This document shows positions 26,883-35,802 of a stretch of 64,000 nucleotides of DNA, piece after piece. The notes beneath the pieces were generated by a model. The model had not been told where the DNA came from. It saw only the letters and a program-made list of their open reading frames with translations, and made no database searches. Made by a program: the position numbers and the translations under genes. Every line of letters starts with the position of its first letter. The stretch's first letter is position 1. Source of the DNA: Vallitalea guaymasensis (lineage in GTDB: Bacteria > Bacillota > Clostridia > Lachnospirales > Vallitaleaceae); contig NZ_CP058561.1 in assembly GCF_018141425.1 (NCBI RefSeq), positions 3,100,001 through 3,164,000 of the forward strand, in the 5' to 3' direction.

Positions 26883-27722
26883 ATGAAAGAATATGAATAT
26901 AGTAGATTAATACGGAGAATTTTATTATATCTTTTGGAAATATTTATTTTTATCTTTACAGTTTTTCCGTTCTTTTGGATAATTGTTTCATCATTTAAGG
27001 GAGCAGGTGAGATATTTCTATCTCCACCAACAATTTTTCCAAAAGTATTTACTTTAGAGAATTATAGAAGAGCTATTTTAGAGAATGACTTGCTTTTATT
27101 TGCTAAAAACAGTATTACTATTGGGGTTTCAACTACTTTGATTGCAACATTTATTGCTGCTTTAGCAGCTTATGGAATAGGATTTCTGAAAGTGTCTGGA
27201 AGTCGATTAATGACTATAGCTATGGTCGTTACACAAATGTTTCCTATAGTAGTCCTAATCATACCACTATTCACTTTATGTAGTAGATTAGGACTTATTA
27301 ATACATATTACAGTTTGATATTGTCTAATCTAGCGTTTACTGTGCCTTCAGCTATAATTATAATGAGAGGTTATTTTGCTTCAGTACCGATTGAGTTAGG
27401 AGAAGCTGCTCAGTTAGATGGGTGTAATAATTTTCAGATGTTAAGGAAAGTTATTTTGCCTATTGTAGGTCCAGGTTTAGTTTCTGTTGCTATTTTTACA
27501 TTTATTGGTGTGTGGCAAGAATTTTTGTTAGCTGTATCATTTATTTCTGATAGTAAAATGAATACATTACCTGTAGGTTTAACAAGTTATATAGGTGAGC
27601 ATAGCACTGACTGGGGTGGCCTTATGGCTACATCAGTGGTAATAGCTGTTCCCGCTATTTTACTTTTTCTATCGGTTCAAAAATATTTTATTGATAATTT
27701 AGCTGGATCTGTAAAAGGATAA
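26883..27722 (+). CDS. Sugar ABC transporter permease, MalG/UgpE type
   Basis: This 279-aa, six-helix permease has the N-terminal Phe-Pro-Phe-Phe-Trp-Ile signature of MalG proteins. Its EAA loop is Gly-Glu-Ala-Ala-Gln-Leu-Asp-Gly-Cys near 180. It ends in Ser-Val-Lys-Gly, as is usual for the family. It is the last gene of the importer unit; a perfect hairpin follows 13 bases after its stop. Start ATG after GAGGAG. Confidence 0.92.
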   Translation: MKEYEYSRLIRRILLYLLEIFIFIFTVFPFFWIIVSSFKGAGEIFLSPPTIFPKVFTLENYRRAILENDLLLFAKNSITIGVSTTLIATFIAALAAYGIGFLKVSGSRLMTIAMVVTQMFPIVVLIIPLFTLCSRLGLINTYYSLILSNLAFTVPSAIIIMRGYFASVPIELGEAAQLDGCNNFQMLRKVILPIVGPGLVSVAIFTFIGVWQEFLLAVSFISDSKMNTLPVGLTSYIGEHSTDWGGLMATSVVIAVPAILLFLSVQKYFIDNLAGSVKG

Positions 27723-27735
27723 TTCAATTCTAAAA

Positions 27736-27785
27736 AACCATTTCACAGTTTAGTACTATTTTAGGTACTAAACTGTGAAATGGTT
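27736..27785 (+). terminator. Perfect 21-bp hairpin after the importer operon
   Basis: The left arm at 27736-27756 and right arm at 27765-27785 are perfectly complementary around the 8-base loop TATTTTAG. The T tract on the 3' side is short and interrupted, so it may work as a terminator, an RNA stabiliser, or both. Confidence 0.65.
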
Positions 27786-27948
27786 TATAATAATATTTAA
27801 CTTATTATATATCAACCATATTCAACATAAAATCCGATAATCCTCCCATGATTTGGAAAATGAGATAAAATACTACTTGAAAATTGTTATCATTTACAAT
27901 ATAATCAAATTAGTTGATTTTGATATTAATAACATAGGAGGAGTTTAT

Positions 27949-29277
27949 ATGAAGAACGAAGTCGAAGCACTAAATGTGAAAAAGAACAATAGAACAATTA
28001 GAAAAAAAATAATATTTTGCGTAAATATAATGTTTCTATTAGCATTAGCAGTATTAACAATAATTAATATATTTACTGTGAATAAATATGTGGGTAGTGA
28101 TACATATAATGGCGCAATGATAAGAGAATCAATATTAATAGCTGTCATTTGTCTAATAATAGTTGGAGGAATCCTTACTATCATCATCAATAAATTATTG
28201 AAACCATTAAAAATAGCTTCAGAACACTTAGAATCAATGGCAGATGGAGATTATTCAAAAGAAATACCAAAAAATAAATTTAATATGAACGATGAAATCG
28301 GAGTCATGGCAAAATCTTTAATAAAAATGCAGGAAAATTCAATTGAACTAATAAATAAAATTAAATACGAATCCAATAATGTATCTGATTCCTCCAATAC
28401 TCTTTCAGTCATTGCAGATAATTCAGAGAAACAAGCAAAAGAGCTTACAAAAGCAATGGAAAGCCTTGCTGACAGGACTATAAGAGAAGTATCCTACAGT
28501 GATAAGATCATTAATATATCCAAAACGTTAGAAGAAGATATATCTGAAACTATCGAACATCTAGATGAATCCCTTGAGATTTCCGAAGATACAATGAAAC
28601 TAGGTAATAAAGGCGTTAAAATAATGGATGAATTATACAACACTACCGAGGAAAGTACAAGGAAGATAAAAGACATAGTTAAAATTATTGATATAGTACA
28701 TAGGTCATCATTGAATGCAGAAAATATTATTGGTTTAATAGAAAATATTGCCAGCCAGACTAATCTATTAGCATTAAATGCAAGTATTGAAGCTGCAAGA
28801 GCAGGAGAAGCTGGAAAAGGATTTGCTGTTGTAGCAGGAGAAATAAGAGATCTTGCAGAAAACACAGGTAAAGCCACTAAAGACATACAAGAATTAATAA
28901 ATAATATCCAAGAAAAAACAGGCTCAGCAGTTGATTCCATAGAAAAAATAGACAGTATAGTAAGTACAGGTGCTGACTATATGGTTAACACAAAAGACAT
29001 ATTTGATAAGACAGTAAAATATATTGATAGTATAGTAGATAACCTAGACGACCTAAAAAATGACCATGCCACTAATATGGTAAAAAGCAAGAAAGATATT
29101 CTAGACGCTATAAATGAAATATCTCGAATAACTCATGAAACGGATTCAAGTACACAACAGGTACTAGCATCAACAGAAGAACAAATAGCATCCATTGAAG
29201 AAATATCAGCAAAAGCAGAAGAAAGTAAAGAAGCCACAGGAAGGCTAACAAAAACAGTAGATTTATTCAAAATATAA
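27949..29277 (+). CDS. Methyl-accepting chemotaxis protein with minimal sensor region
   Basis: The start is ATG 27949, 8 bases after AGGAGG at 27935-27940; upstream in-frame starts lack a ribosome site. The 442-aa receptor has two membrane helices (about 17-40 and 65-88) separated by only about 25 residues, so there is no normal extracellular ligand domain. A HAMP domain follows, then the signalling hairpin with the conserved tip [13 protein letters not shown]. No CheR/CheB-binding pentapeptide is evident. It might sense through the membrane or HAMP, or via the adjacent importer's lipoprotein; both are inference. Confidence 0.9.
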   Translation: MKNEVEALNVKKNNRTIRKKIIFCVNIMFLLALAVLTIINIFTVNKYVGSDTYNGAMIRESILIAVICLIIVGGILTIIINKLLKPLKIASEHLESMADGDYSKEIPKNKFNMNDEIGVMAKSLIKMQENSIELINKIKYESNNVSDSSNTLSVIADNSEKQAKELTKAMESLADRTIREVSYSDKIINISKTLEEDISETIEHLDESLEISEDTMKLGNKGVKIMDELYNTTEESTRKIKDIVKIIDIVHRSSLNAENIIGLIENIASQTNLLALNASIEAARAGEAGKGFAVVAGEIRDLAENTGKATKDIQELINNIQEKTGSAVDSIEKIDSIVSTGADYMVNTKDIFDKTVKYIDSIVDNLDDLKNDHATNMVKSKKDILDAINEISRITHETDSSTQQVLASTEEQIASIEEISAKAEESKEATGRLTKTVDLFKI

Positions 29278-29285
29278 TACTTTTT

Positions 29286-29312
29286 CTGACCTACATGCAA
29301 ATAACGTAATCA
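29286..29312 (+). repeat. Left 27-bp target-site duplication of the IS dimer
   Basis: The sequence begins CTGACCTACA and ends CGTAATCA. The same 27 bases recur at 32943-32969, directly outside the right end of the second IS copy. Confidence 0.9.
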
Positions 29313-31113
29313 TGTCAAGCATTTTTGAAAATGTCCCGAAATTTTCAAAATATAAGCACCGATTTTTAGGTGCTTTAATAACTTCCGCATTTATTCCACG
29401 GTTCTATTTACAACGAGCCTCTAATGGCATGTTTTGATGCATCAGAGGCATCCCCTAACCTGTTTTGTGGCATAGCAAGTAAAGCATGGGATGCCTTGTA
29501 AAGAAAGCATAACATGCCATTTTCTCATTATAAATAGACTTTCGCGGCATAAAAGCTATTTTTATGGAATTTTATTTAGCAATGGTCAAAGCTTGGGAGT
29601 ACATTGCAGACTCAAAGGATTGTTCATAATAGTGTTTTTGCTTTTTAACAAACTTTGTAAAAGTACTCTTTTTCCACGGATGAGACATTGGTGGAATATA
29701 TCTTTTGCGAGGTTTTTCAGTGCTTTGGGGGTAATGGAAATTTCTTGATGTATATTCATGTTCTGGTATCTCGTCTAGAGTGTATACTTTTTCTCCTATG
29801 CTTGTAAATAGTTGTCCATCAAAAGATTTAATAACTAGAGCCAGTGTACCTTTATGGTAATAAACAGGGTAGCCATTAGAATCTATAGGTTTATAATACT
29901 TTTTGTTTAATCTGATACAGTGACCATTATCAATCTTACGATTTACAAGAACTGCAAGAGTAAGATTAATTTTTTCATTATCGGGTTGTTTTTCAAAAAC
30001 AGATTTGATATTATTAAGAGGCAGAGCAAATTTAGCATTATATTTTTGTATGTAGGAGTCCAAAAATATATTTGCTTGTTCTATGGTTGTTGCGCCTGCT
30101 AATCTTAATTCGATTGGTAGGCGTGATTGTAATGTTTGGAACATTCGTTCTACGCGACCTTTGGCTTGTGGATTGCTGGTTGTTCTGATTTCGACCCCTA
30201 ACTGTTTACAAGCATAACCAAACTGAGTAAAAGTATCCTTTTCAAGAGAAGGAGATTTTTTTTGCCTATATTCAAAGACAGTACGTCTATCAGTATAAAA
30301 CATATAGGGAATACCATGATTATTTAAAATCTGATGAAAAACATTATAGTAGCCTTTCAACGTTTCTTGTCTATCAAAATATGCTCCAACAACAGTTCCT
30401 GTAGCATCATCAACAGCAATATGTAGATGAGTTTTTTTATCCCCAAACCAAAAGTGTACAGAAGCATCCATTTGAATCATCTCACCTAAAAAAGCACAGC
30501 GTGGTCTACGAGGATGAGCATCTTCAAGAGCAACTATGTTTTCTGTAATTTTAGCAACCTCTTTCTTTGATTTAGTAGCATTTCTTTGTTTTTTCAACTT
30601 AAGACGCATTCTCTTTTTAGTAACACGTCTAGCTTTAGGTGAAAGCATCCCTTCAGACATAAGAATGTTTTGTACAGTACTTACAGAAACCTTGATTTTT
30701 TCATGCTCTTCTAGCAACTCACAATAATGAGTGAAGTTTGTGTTATAATATTTTGTTCGATAAAGATTTAAGATATTTTCTTTGATATTGTCTTCTATTG
30801 TATGTGATGGTTTACGACCACGATTACCATGGATAAAGAAAATCTTTCCTTGATCTAAATAACCTTTGATTAAACGATTTATATTTCGTCTAGTACAGCC
30901 TAGTTTCAGAGCTGCATTGTCCTTGTTCCCTTTAGTTTCAACTAATCTTTTAATAATTTCATATTTATATTGTTCTGTCATGTTTAAGTCTACCTTTCTA
31001 ATGATAATCACCTCTGCCTATAAAATACATGAGGTTTTATTATATACCATAATTAAAAAAAATAGGACATAATCAATTGTGGTACACTAAGACATTATCA
31101 TAAATCAATCATA
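29313..31113 (-). mobile_element. IS1202-like insertion sequence, copy 1 (1801 bp)
   Basis: The element starts TGTCAAGC and ends CAATCATA. Its ends form imperfect inverted repeats of about 24 bases, the best shared block being AATGTC at 20-25 bases in. It carries one transposase gene on the minus strand. Family placement rests on the transposase type and on the 27-bp duplication, which is a known mark of the IS1202 group. Confidence 0.85.
29572..30981 (-). CDS. IS1202/ISNCY-type DDE transposase, copy 1
   Basis: I choose ATG 30981 (469 aa) because AAAGG lies 8 bases upstream; an in-frame GTG at 31011 has no spaced ribosome site. An N-terminal helix-turn-helix (residues about 5-50, ending Arg-Asn-Ile-Asn-Arg-Leu) is followed by a second DNA-binding region and an rve/DDE core. 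The acidic residues are Asp in Gln-Met-Asp-Ala-Ser, Asp in Tyr-Thr-Asp-Arg-Arg, and Glu in Gly-Arg-Val-Glu-Arg-Met-Phe. A C-terminal beta domain follows. The gene is intact and identical to copy 2 by inspection, so it is probably recent and active. Confidence 0.9.
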   Translation of the reverse strand: MTEQYKYEIIKRLVETKGNKDNAALKLGCTRRNINRLIKGYLDQGKIFFIHGNRGRKPSHTIEDNIKENILNLYRTKYYNTNFTHYCELLEEHEKIKVSVSTVQNILMSEGMLSPKARRVTKKRMRLKLKKQRNATKSKKEVAKITENIVALEDAHPRRPRCAFLGEMIQMDASVHFWFGDKKTHLHIAVDDATGTVVGAYFDRQETLKGYYNVFHQILNNHGIPYMFYTDRRTVFEYRQKKSPSLEKDTFTQFGYACKQLGVEIRTTSNPQAKGRVERMFQTLQSRLPIELRLAGATTIEQANIFLDSYIQKYNAKFALPLNNIKSVFEKQPDNEKINLTLAVLVNRKIDNGHCIRLNKKYYKPIDSNGYPVYYHKGTLALVIKSFDGQLFTSIGEKVYTLDEIPEHEYTSRNFHYPQSTEKPRKRYIPPMSHPWKKSTFTKFVKKQKHYYEQSFESAMYSQALTIAK

Positions 31114-31141
31114 GGTCTTTTAATAATCTTAATACTTGCCC
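31114..31141. other. 28-bp junction between the two IS copies
   Basis: It reads GGTCTTTTAATAATC at its left and ends CTTGCCC. It differs from the 27-bp outer duplication but is nearly the same length, as if it were a flank carried from a previous insertion site. Confidence 0.8.
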
Positions 31142-32942
31142 TGTCAAGCATTTTTGAAAATGTCCCGAAATTTTCAAAATATAAGCACCGATTTTTAGGT
31201 GCTTTAATAACTTCCGCATTTATTCCACGGTTCTATTTACAACGAGCCTCTAATGGCATGTTTTGATGCATCAGAGGCATCCCCTAACCTGTTTTGTGGC
31301 ATAGCAAGTAAAGCATGGGATGCCTTGTAAAGAAAGCATAACATGCCATTTTCTCATTATAAATAGACTTTCGCGGCATAAAAGCTATTTTTATGGAATT
31401 TTATTTAGCAATGGTCAAAGCTTGGGAGTACATTGCAGACTCAAAGGATTGTTCATAATAGTGTTTTTGCTTTTTAACAAACTTTGTAAAAGTACTCTTT
31501 TTCCACGGATGAGACATTGGTGGAATATATCTTTTGCGAGGTTTTTCAGTGCTTTGGGGGTAATGGAAATTTCTTGATGTATATTCATGTTCTGGTATCT
31601 CGTCTAGAGTGTATACTTTTTCTCCTATGCTTGTAAATAGTTGTCCATCAAAAGATTTAATAACTAGAGCCAGTGTACCTTTATGGTAATAAACAGGGTA
31701 GCCATTAGAATCTATAGGTTTATAATACTTTTTGTTTAATCTGATACAGTGACCATTATCAATCTTACGATTTACAAGAACTGCAAGAGTAAGATTAATT
31801 TTTTCATTATCGGGTTGTTTTTCAAAAACAGATTTGATATTATTAAGAGGCAGAGCAAATTTAGCATTATATTTTTGTATGTAGGAGTCCAAAAATATAT
31901 TTGCTTGTTCTATGGTTGTTGCGCCTGCTAATCTTAATTCGATTGGTAGGCGTGATTGTAATGTTTGGAACATTCGTTCTACGCGACCTTTGGCTTGTGG
32001 ATTGCTGGTTGTTCTGATTTCGACCCCTAACTGTTTACAAGCATAACCAAACTGAGTAAAAGTATCCTTTTCAAGAGAAGGAGATTTTTTTTGCCTATAT
32101 TCAAAGACAGTACGTCTATCAGTATAAAACATATAGGGAATACCATGATTATTTAAAATCTGATGAAAAACATTATAGTAGCCTTTCAACGTTTCTTGTC
32201 TATCAAAATATGCTCCAACAACAGTTCCTGTAGCATCATCAACAGCAATATGTAGATGAGTTTTTTTATCCCCAAACCAAAAGTGTACAGAAGCATCCAT
32301 TTGAATCATCTCACCTAAAAAAGCACAGCGTGGTCTACGAGGATGAGCATCTTCAAGAGCAACTATGTTTTCTGTAATTTTAGCAACCTCTTTCTTTGAT
32401 TTAGTAGCATTTCTTTGTTTTTTCAACTTAAGACGCATTCTCTTTTTAGTAACACGTCTAGCTTTAGGTGAAAGCATCCCTTCAGACATAAGAATGTTTT
32501 GTACAGTACTTACAGAAACCTTGATTTTTTCATGCTCTTCTAGCAACTCACAATAATGAGTGAAGTTTGTGTTATAATATTTTGTTCGATAAAGATTTAA
32601 GATATTTTCTTTGATATTGTCTTCTATTGTATGTGATGGTTTACGACCACGATTACCATGGATAAAGAAAATCTTTCCTTGATCTAAATAACCTTTGATT
32701 AAACGATTTATATTTCGTCTAGTACAGCCTAGTTTCAGAGCTGCATTGTCCTTGTTCCCTTTAGTTTCAACTAATCTTTTAATAATTTCATATTTATATT
32801 GTTCTGTCATGTTTAAGTCTACCTTTCTAATGATAATCACCTCTGCCTATAAAATACATGAGGTTTTATTATATACCATAATTAAAAAAAATAGGACATA
32901 ATCAATTGTGGTACACTAAGACATTATCATAAATCAATCATA
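31142..32942 (-). mobile_element. IS1202-like insertion sequence, copy 2 (1801 bp)
   Basis: Same length, ends and orientation as copy 1, displaced by exactly 1829 bp. I see no difference between the copies in the stretches compared. Its right end abuts the second 27-bp target repeat. Confidence 0.85.
31401..32810 (-). CDS. IS1202/ISNCY-type DDE transposase, copy 2
   Basis: Identical in translation to the transposase at 29572-30981, with the same start choice (ATG 32810 after AAAGG), helix-turn-helix and DDE residues. Having two intact copies in tandem raises the chance that the dimer is still mobile or unstable. Confidence 0.9.
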   Translation of the reverse strand: MTEQYKYEIIKRLVETKGNKDNAALKLGCTRRNINRLIKGYLDQGKIFFIHGNRGRKPSHTIEDNIKENILNLYRTKYYNTNFTHYCELLEEHEKIKVSVSTVQNILMSEGMLSPKARRVTKKRMRLKLKKQRNATKSKKEVAKITENIVALEDAHPRRPRCAFLGEMIQMDASVHFWFGDKKTHLHIAVDDATGTVVGAYFDRQETLKGYYNVFHQILNNHGIPYMFYTDRRTVFEYRQKKSPSLEKDTFTQFGYACKQLGVEIRTTSNPQAKGRVERMFQTLQSRLPIELRLAGATTIEQANIFLDSYIQKYNAKFALPLNNIKSVFEKQPDNEKINLTLAVLVNRKIDNGHCIRLNKKYYKPIDSNGYPVYYHKGTLALVIKSFDGQLFTSIGEKVYTLDEIPEHEYTSRNFHYPQSTEKPRKRYIPPMSHPWKKSTFTKFVKKQKHYYEQSFESAMYSQALTIAK

Positions 32943-32969
32943 CTGACCTACATGCAAATAACGTAATCA
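32943..32969 (+). repeat. Right 27-bp target-site duplication of the IS dimer
   Basis: A direct repeat of 29286-29312. It shows that the IS-junction-IS block entered, or grew from, a single insertion event at this site. Confidence 0.9.
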
Positions 32970-33066
32970 TTGACTTTTAATAACACCTATGATAATATCT
33001 TTATAGAATATGAGCCATGAAGGCTTAATATAAAGACTTATAGAAATTTAAGTTCACGACGCAAAT

Positions 33067-33114
33067 AGCCCATGAAGGGTACTAATCTAATTAGTACTTT
33101 TCATGGGCTTTTTT
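33067..33114 (+). terminator. Rho-independent terminator
   Basis: The arms AGCCCATGAA and TTCATGGGCT enclose a second pair, GTACTAA/TTAGTAC, with loop TCTAA. TTTTT follows at once. It could end the chemoreceptor transcript that existed before the IS insertion, or act as an attenuator for the downstream operon. Confidence 0.85.
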
Positions 33115-33172
33115 ACGTCAAAAGAAACTCTTATTAAACGCACACATAATCCAAAATGCAAATTCGAGCGTA

Positions 33173-33271
33173 AATAGTATAGGAGAATATGGAGCAGTGA
33201 GCCATGGACGGCGAACTCAGCTTTTTAAACATGGACGTTTAATAGCTGACGGAATATTCTCCTATACTATT
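33173..33271 (+). ncRNA. Branched inverted-repeat element, possible structured RNA
   Basis: A perfect 18-bp closing stem (33173-33190 with 33254-33271) encloses two hairpins. One is TGAG...CTCA around GCC-ATGGAC-GGC; the other is CAGCT...AGCTG around TTAAAC-ATGGAC-GTTTAA. Both apical loops are the same hexamer ATGGAC (33204-33209 and 33231-33236). It matches no riboswitch I can name. It could be a regulatory RNA of the nickel/lar operon or a small MITE. Confidence 0.45.
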
Positions 33272-33351
33272 GGAGCGACTGTTAGCCAAATTAGCCAAAT
33301 TAGTTAACTATATTAATTAGCCATTGCTACCTAAATAAAAGGAGGAATATC

Positions 33352-33876
33352 ATGAATAAAAATTTATGGGAAAAATGTAAAGAATTCCACGGACATGAAT
33401 GTCCAGGCCTAGCTATAGGATACCGTGCATGTGAAATAGCTATGGAAAAAATCAATTTAACATTCTCAGAAGATGAAGAATTAGTATGTATTACAGAAAA
33501 TGACGCTTGCGGAGTAGATGCAGTCCAAGTCATCACAGGCTGTACAATGGGAAAAGGCAATCTTATCTACAAAGATACTGGCAAAATGGCATTTTCATTT
33601 TTTAACCGTACCAATGGAGACAGTATAAGATTGATACTAAATGAAGTTGAAAGTGAAATGACTAGAGAACAGAAAAAAATACATATATTAGAAGCACCAG
33701 CAGAAGAAGTATTCACCATAAAAAAACCAAACTATGAAGTACCTTCACGAGCAAGAATATTTAATACTGTCATATGTGAAAAATGCGGTGAAGGTGCAAA
33801 AGAAAGTAATATAAGAATTAGCAACGGAAAAAAACTATGTCTTGATTGTTATGAAGAATATACAAGAGGCTGGTAA
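33352..33876 (+). CDS. FmdE-family protein with zinc ribbon
   Basis: This 174-aa protein starts with the FmdE fold (Phe-His-Gly-His-Glu-Cys-Pro-Gly near 12-19, then Asp-Ala-Cys-Gly-Val-Asp-Ala near 53). It ends with a Cys-X2-Cys...Cys-X2-Cys zinc ribbon (about 143-165). FmdE was named from formylmethanofuran dehydrogenase, but stand-alone copies in Clostridia commonly sit beside metal importers. Here it heads an ABC importer and lar gene run, so a metal- or cofactor-handling role is likely. ATG follows AGGAGG. Confidence 0.85.
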   Translation: MNKNLWEKCKEFHGHECPGLAIGYRACEIAMEKINLTFSEDEELVCITENDACGVDAVQVITGCTMGKGNLIYKDTGKMAFSFFNRTNGDSIRLILNEVESEMTREQKKIHILEAPAEEVFTIKKPNYEVPSRARIFNTVICEKCGEGAKESNIRISNGKKLCLDCYEEYTRGW

Positions 33877-33887
33877 AACATAATGAT

Positions 33888-34985
33888 ATGAAAGATGTGA
33901 TAAAAATTAATTCTAGAACAGCTGTAAATAAGAATGGAATAGAAGCATATAAAAGCTATACTGCCAAGAAGGTAGCTATAGCCATATGTTCTATCATTAT
34001 AATGATTATATTATCAATTATTGCTATAAATGCAGGTTCAACTAATATAAGATTTAACGAAATATTTAGAGCTATCATTGGTCAGGGGACAGAAGTCTCT
34101 AATATCGTTGTTCTGCATATCCGTTTACCAAGAATCATTGCTGCTATTGTAGCAGGTGCCGGTCTATCTGTATCAGGGTGTGTAATGCAGAATAACCTGC
34201 GAAACCCCTTAGCTTCACCATCAACATTGGGAATATCTAACGCAGCAGCTTTTGGAGCTAATCTAGCTATAATCATATTTGGGGCAGGAAGTTTTCGTAG
34301 TCTGGGAGCTGATGCAGTAATTATTAATAATCCCTATATCGTAACCTTATCGGCTTTTACCCTATCCATGACAGCGGCTTTTGTCATTTTATTACTAGCT
34401 AAGTTGCGAAGTTTTTCGCCCCAATCAATTATATTAGCGGGTGTTGCACTAGGTTCGCTTTTCTCTGCTGGAACTACTTTGATCCAATATTTTGCTGATG
34501 ATGTACAGGTGGCTGCAGCGGTCTTCTGGACATTCGGTGACCTAGGCAGAGTATCATGGAATGAAGTAATAATAATGGCTGTTGTTATAGGTATTGCCTT
34601 AATATATTTCATGTTGAAAAGATGGGATTATAATGCTCTGGATAGTGGTGAAGAGTCGGCCAAAAGCCTAGGTGTCAATGTTGAAAGAGTCCGTTTTGGT
34701 GGTATGTTCGTTTCATCATTGATAACATCAGTAGCTGTTGCATTTCTTGGAATAATTGGGTTCATTGGACTCATATCTCCACAGATAGTAAGAAGAATAA
34801 TTGGTGGAGATCATCGATTCTTGATACCAATATCTGCTATAACAGGTTCAATAATTCTATTATTTGCAGATACATTGGCGAGAACCATCATTGCACCAGT
34901 AATATTACCAGTAGGAGCAATAACTTCTTTTCTAGGAGCACCATTATTTTTATATCTATTGTTAAGGGGGCATAATAGAAAATGA
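33888..34985 (+). CDS. FecCD-family ABC importer permease
   Basis: This 365-aa protein has about nine or ten membrane helices and the BtuC/FecCD signatures: Arg-Leu-Pro-Arg-Ile, Gly-Cys-Val-Met-Gln-Asn-Asn-Leu-Arg-Asn-Pro-Leu-Ala-Ser-Pro, and a late Gly-Leu-Ile-Ser-Pro-Gln-Ile-Val-Arg-Arg. The family imports iron-siderophore, haem, cobalamin or other metal complexes. It overlaps the ATPase gene by 4 bases (ATGA). The position next to larCEB suggests nickel or a nickel chelate as cargo, by context only. Confidence 0.9.
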   Translation: MKDVIKINSRTAVNKNGIEAYKSYTAKKVAIAICSIIIMIILSIIAINAGSTNIRFNEIFRAIIGQGTEVSNIVVLHIRLPRIIAAIVAGAGLSVSGCVMQNNLRNPLASPSTLGISNAAAFGANLAIIIFGAGSFRSLGADAVIINNPYIVTLSAFTLSMTAAFVILLLAKLRSFSPQSIILAGVALGSLFSAGTTLIQYFADDVQVAAAVFWTFGDLGRVSWNEVIIMAVVIGIALIYFMLKRWDYNALDSGEESAKSLGVNVERVRFGGMFVSSLITSVAVAFLGIIGFIGLISPQIVRRIIGGDHRFLIPISAITGSIILLFADTLARTIIAPVILPVGAITSFLGAPLFLYLLLRGHNRK

Positions 34986-35734
34986 TTCTATCAGTACAAG
35001 GTTTAGAATTTAGTTACCCAAGTAATAAAGTTTTGAAAGACGTTTCATTTTCAATTAAAAAAGGAGAATGTCTTGCCATATTAGGCACTAATGGAACAGG
35101 AAAATCCACACTCCTAAAATGTATAAACAGAATTTTAAAACCTCAAAAGGGAGCAGTTTTAATAGACAAATCCGATGTTCAAAAATTAAACCAAACAGAT
35201 TTGGCTAAGAGGATAGGTTATGTTTCACAGAGTAACCAGTCTTTTAGAACAACTGTATTTGATACTGTTCTTATTGGCAGAAAACCATATATTAAATGGG
35301 ACGTTACGGAGAAAGATTTGAACATTGTCAATAGAGCAATAGAAATGCTTGGATTACAAGAATATTCTTTGAGATATATAGATGAATTAAGTGGCGGAGA
35401 ACTGCAAAAAGTAATTATAGCCAGAGCATTGGCACAAGAGCCTAAGATTCTTATGTTTGATGAACCTACAAGCAGTCTTGACCTAAAAAATCAATTAGAA
35501 GTAATTAGTATAATTAAAGATGTAGTGAAAAACAAGAAAATCTCTGCCTTAGTTACAATACATGATCTAAACTTGGCACTAAGGTTTGCTGATAAATTCA
35601 TATTACTGAAAGAGAGCAAAATATATGCAGCTGGAGGAATAGAAATAATGACTTCTCACAATATAGAGTCTGTCTATTCAGTACCAGTAAAAGTTGAAAA
35701 CTTGAGCAGTAGGATGGTTGTAGTACCTATATAA
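34982..35734 (+). CDS. FecE/BtuD-type ABC importer ATPase
   Basis: This 250-aa ATPase has Walker A Gly-Thr-Asn-Gly-Thr-Gly-Lys-Ser-Thr near 35-43, Q-loop Ser-Gln-Ser-Asn-Gln, signature Leu-Ser-Gly-Gly-Glu-Leu-Gln, Walker B Leu-Met-Phe-Asp-Glu-Pro-Thr and H-loop His-Asp-Leu-Asn. It powers the permease encoded just upstream and completes the importer with the lipoprotein that follows. Confidence 0.93.
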   Translation: MILSVQGLEFSYPSNKVLKDVSFSIKKGECLAILGTNGTGKSTLLKCINRILKPQKGAVLIDKSDVQKLNQTDLAKRIGYVSQSNQSFRTTVFDTVLIGRKPYIKWDVTEKDLNIVNRAIEMLGLQEYSLRYIDELSGGELQKVIIARALAQEPKILMFDEPTSSLDLKNQLEVISIIKDVVKNKKISALVTIHDLNLALRFADKFILLKESKIYAAGGIEIMTSHNIESVYSVPVKVENLSSRMVVVPI

Positions 35735-35802
35735 TGAATGCATTGAAATGAGTGTATAGATGCTTAAGTTCAATATATATAAATAAATAAGAGGAGATAT
35801 CT

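Larger units (their letters stand above)
32970..33351. other. 382-bp leader region of the fmdE/lar operon
   Basis: It holds a strong terminator-like hairpin (33067-33114), a larger branched inverted-repeat element (33173-33271), and short TTAGCCAAA direct repeats near 33283-33300 before the fmdE ribosome site AGGAGG. No protein gene is seen. Confidence 0.7.

Noticed and set aside
29491-32901. Short plus-strand open frames inside the two IS copies
   Set aside because: They lie opposite the transposase gene, are duplicated identically with it, and match no known accessory protein.
29313-32942. Composite transposon carrying cargo
   Set aside because: Only 28 bp lies between the IS copies, so there is no passenger gene.
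33173-33271. Known riboswitch classes (NiCo, Moco, cobalamin) as the identity of this element
   Set aside because: I could not match the conserved bases of any of these; only the symmetrical stems and twin loops are clear.
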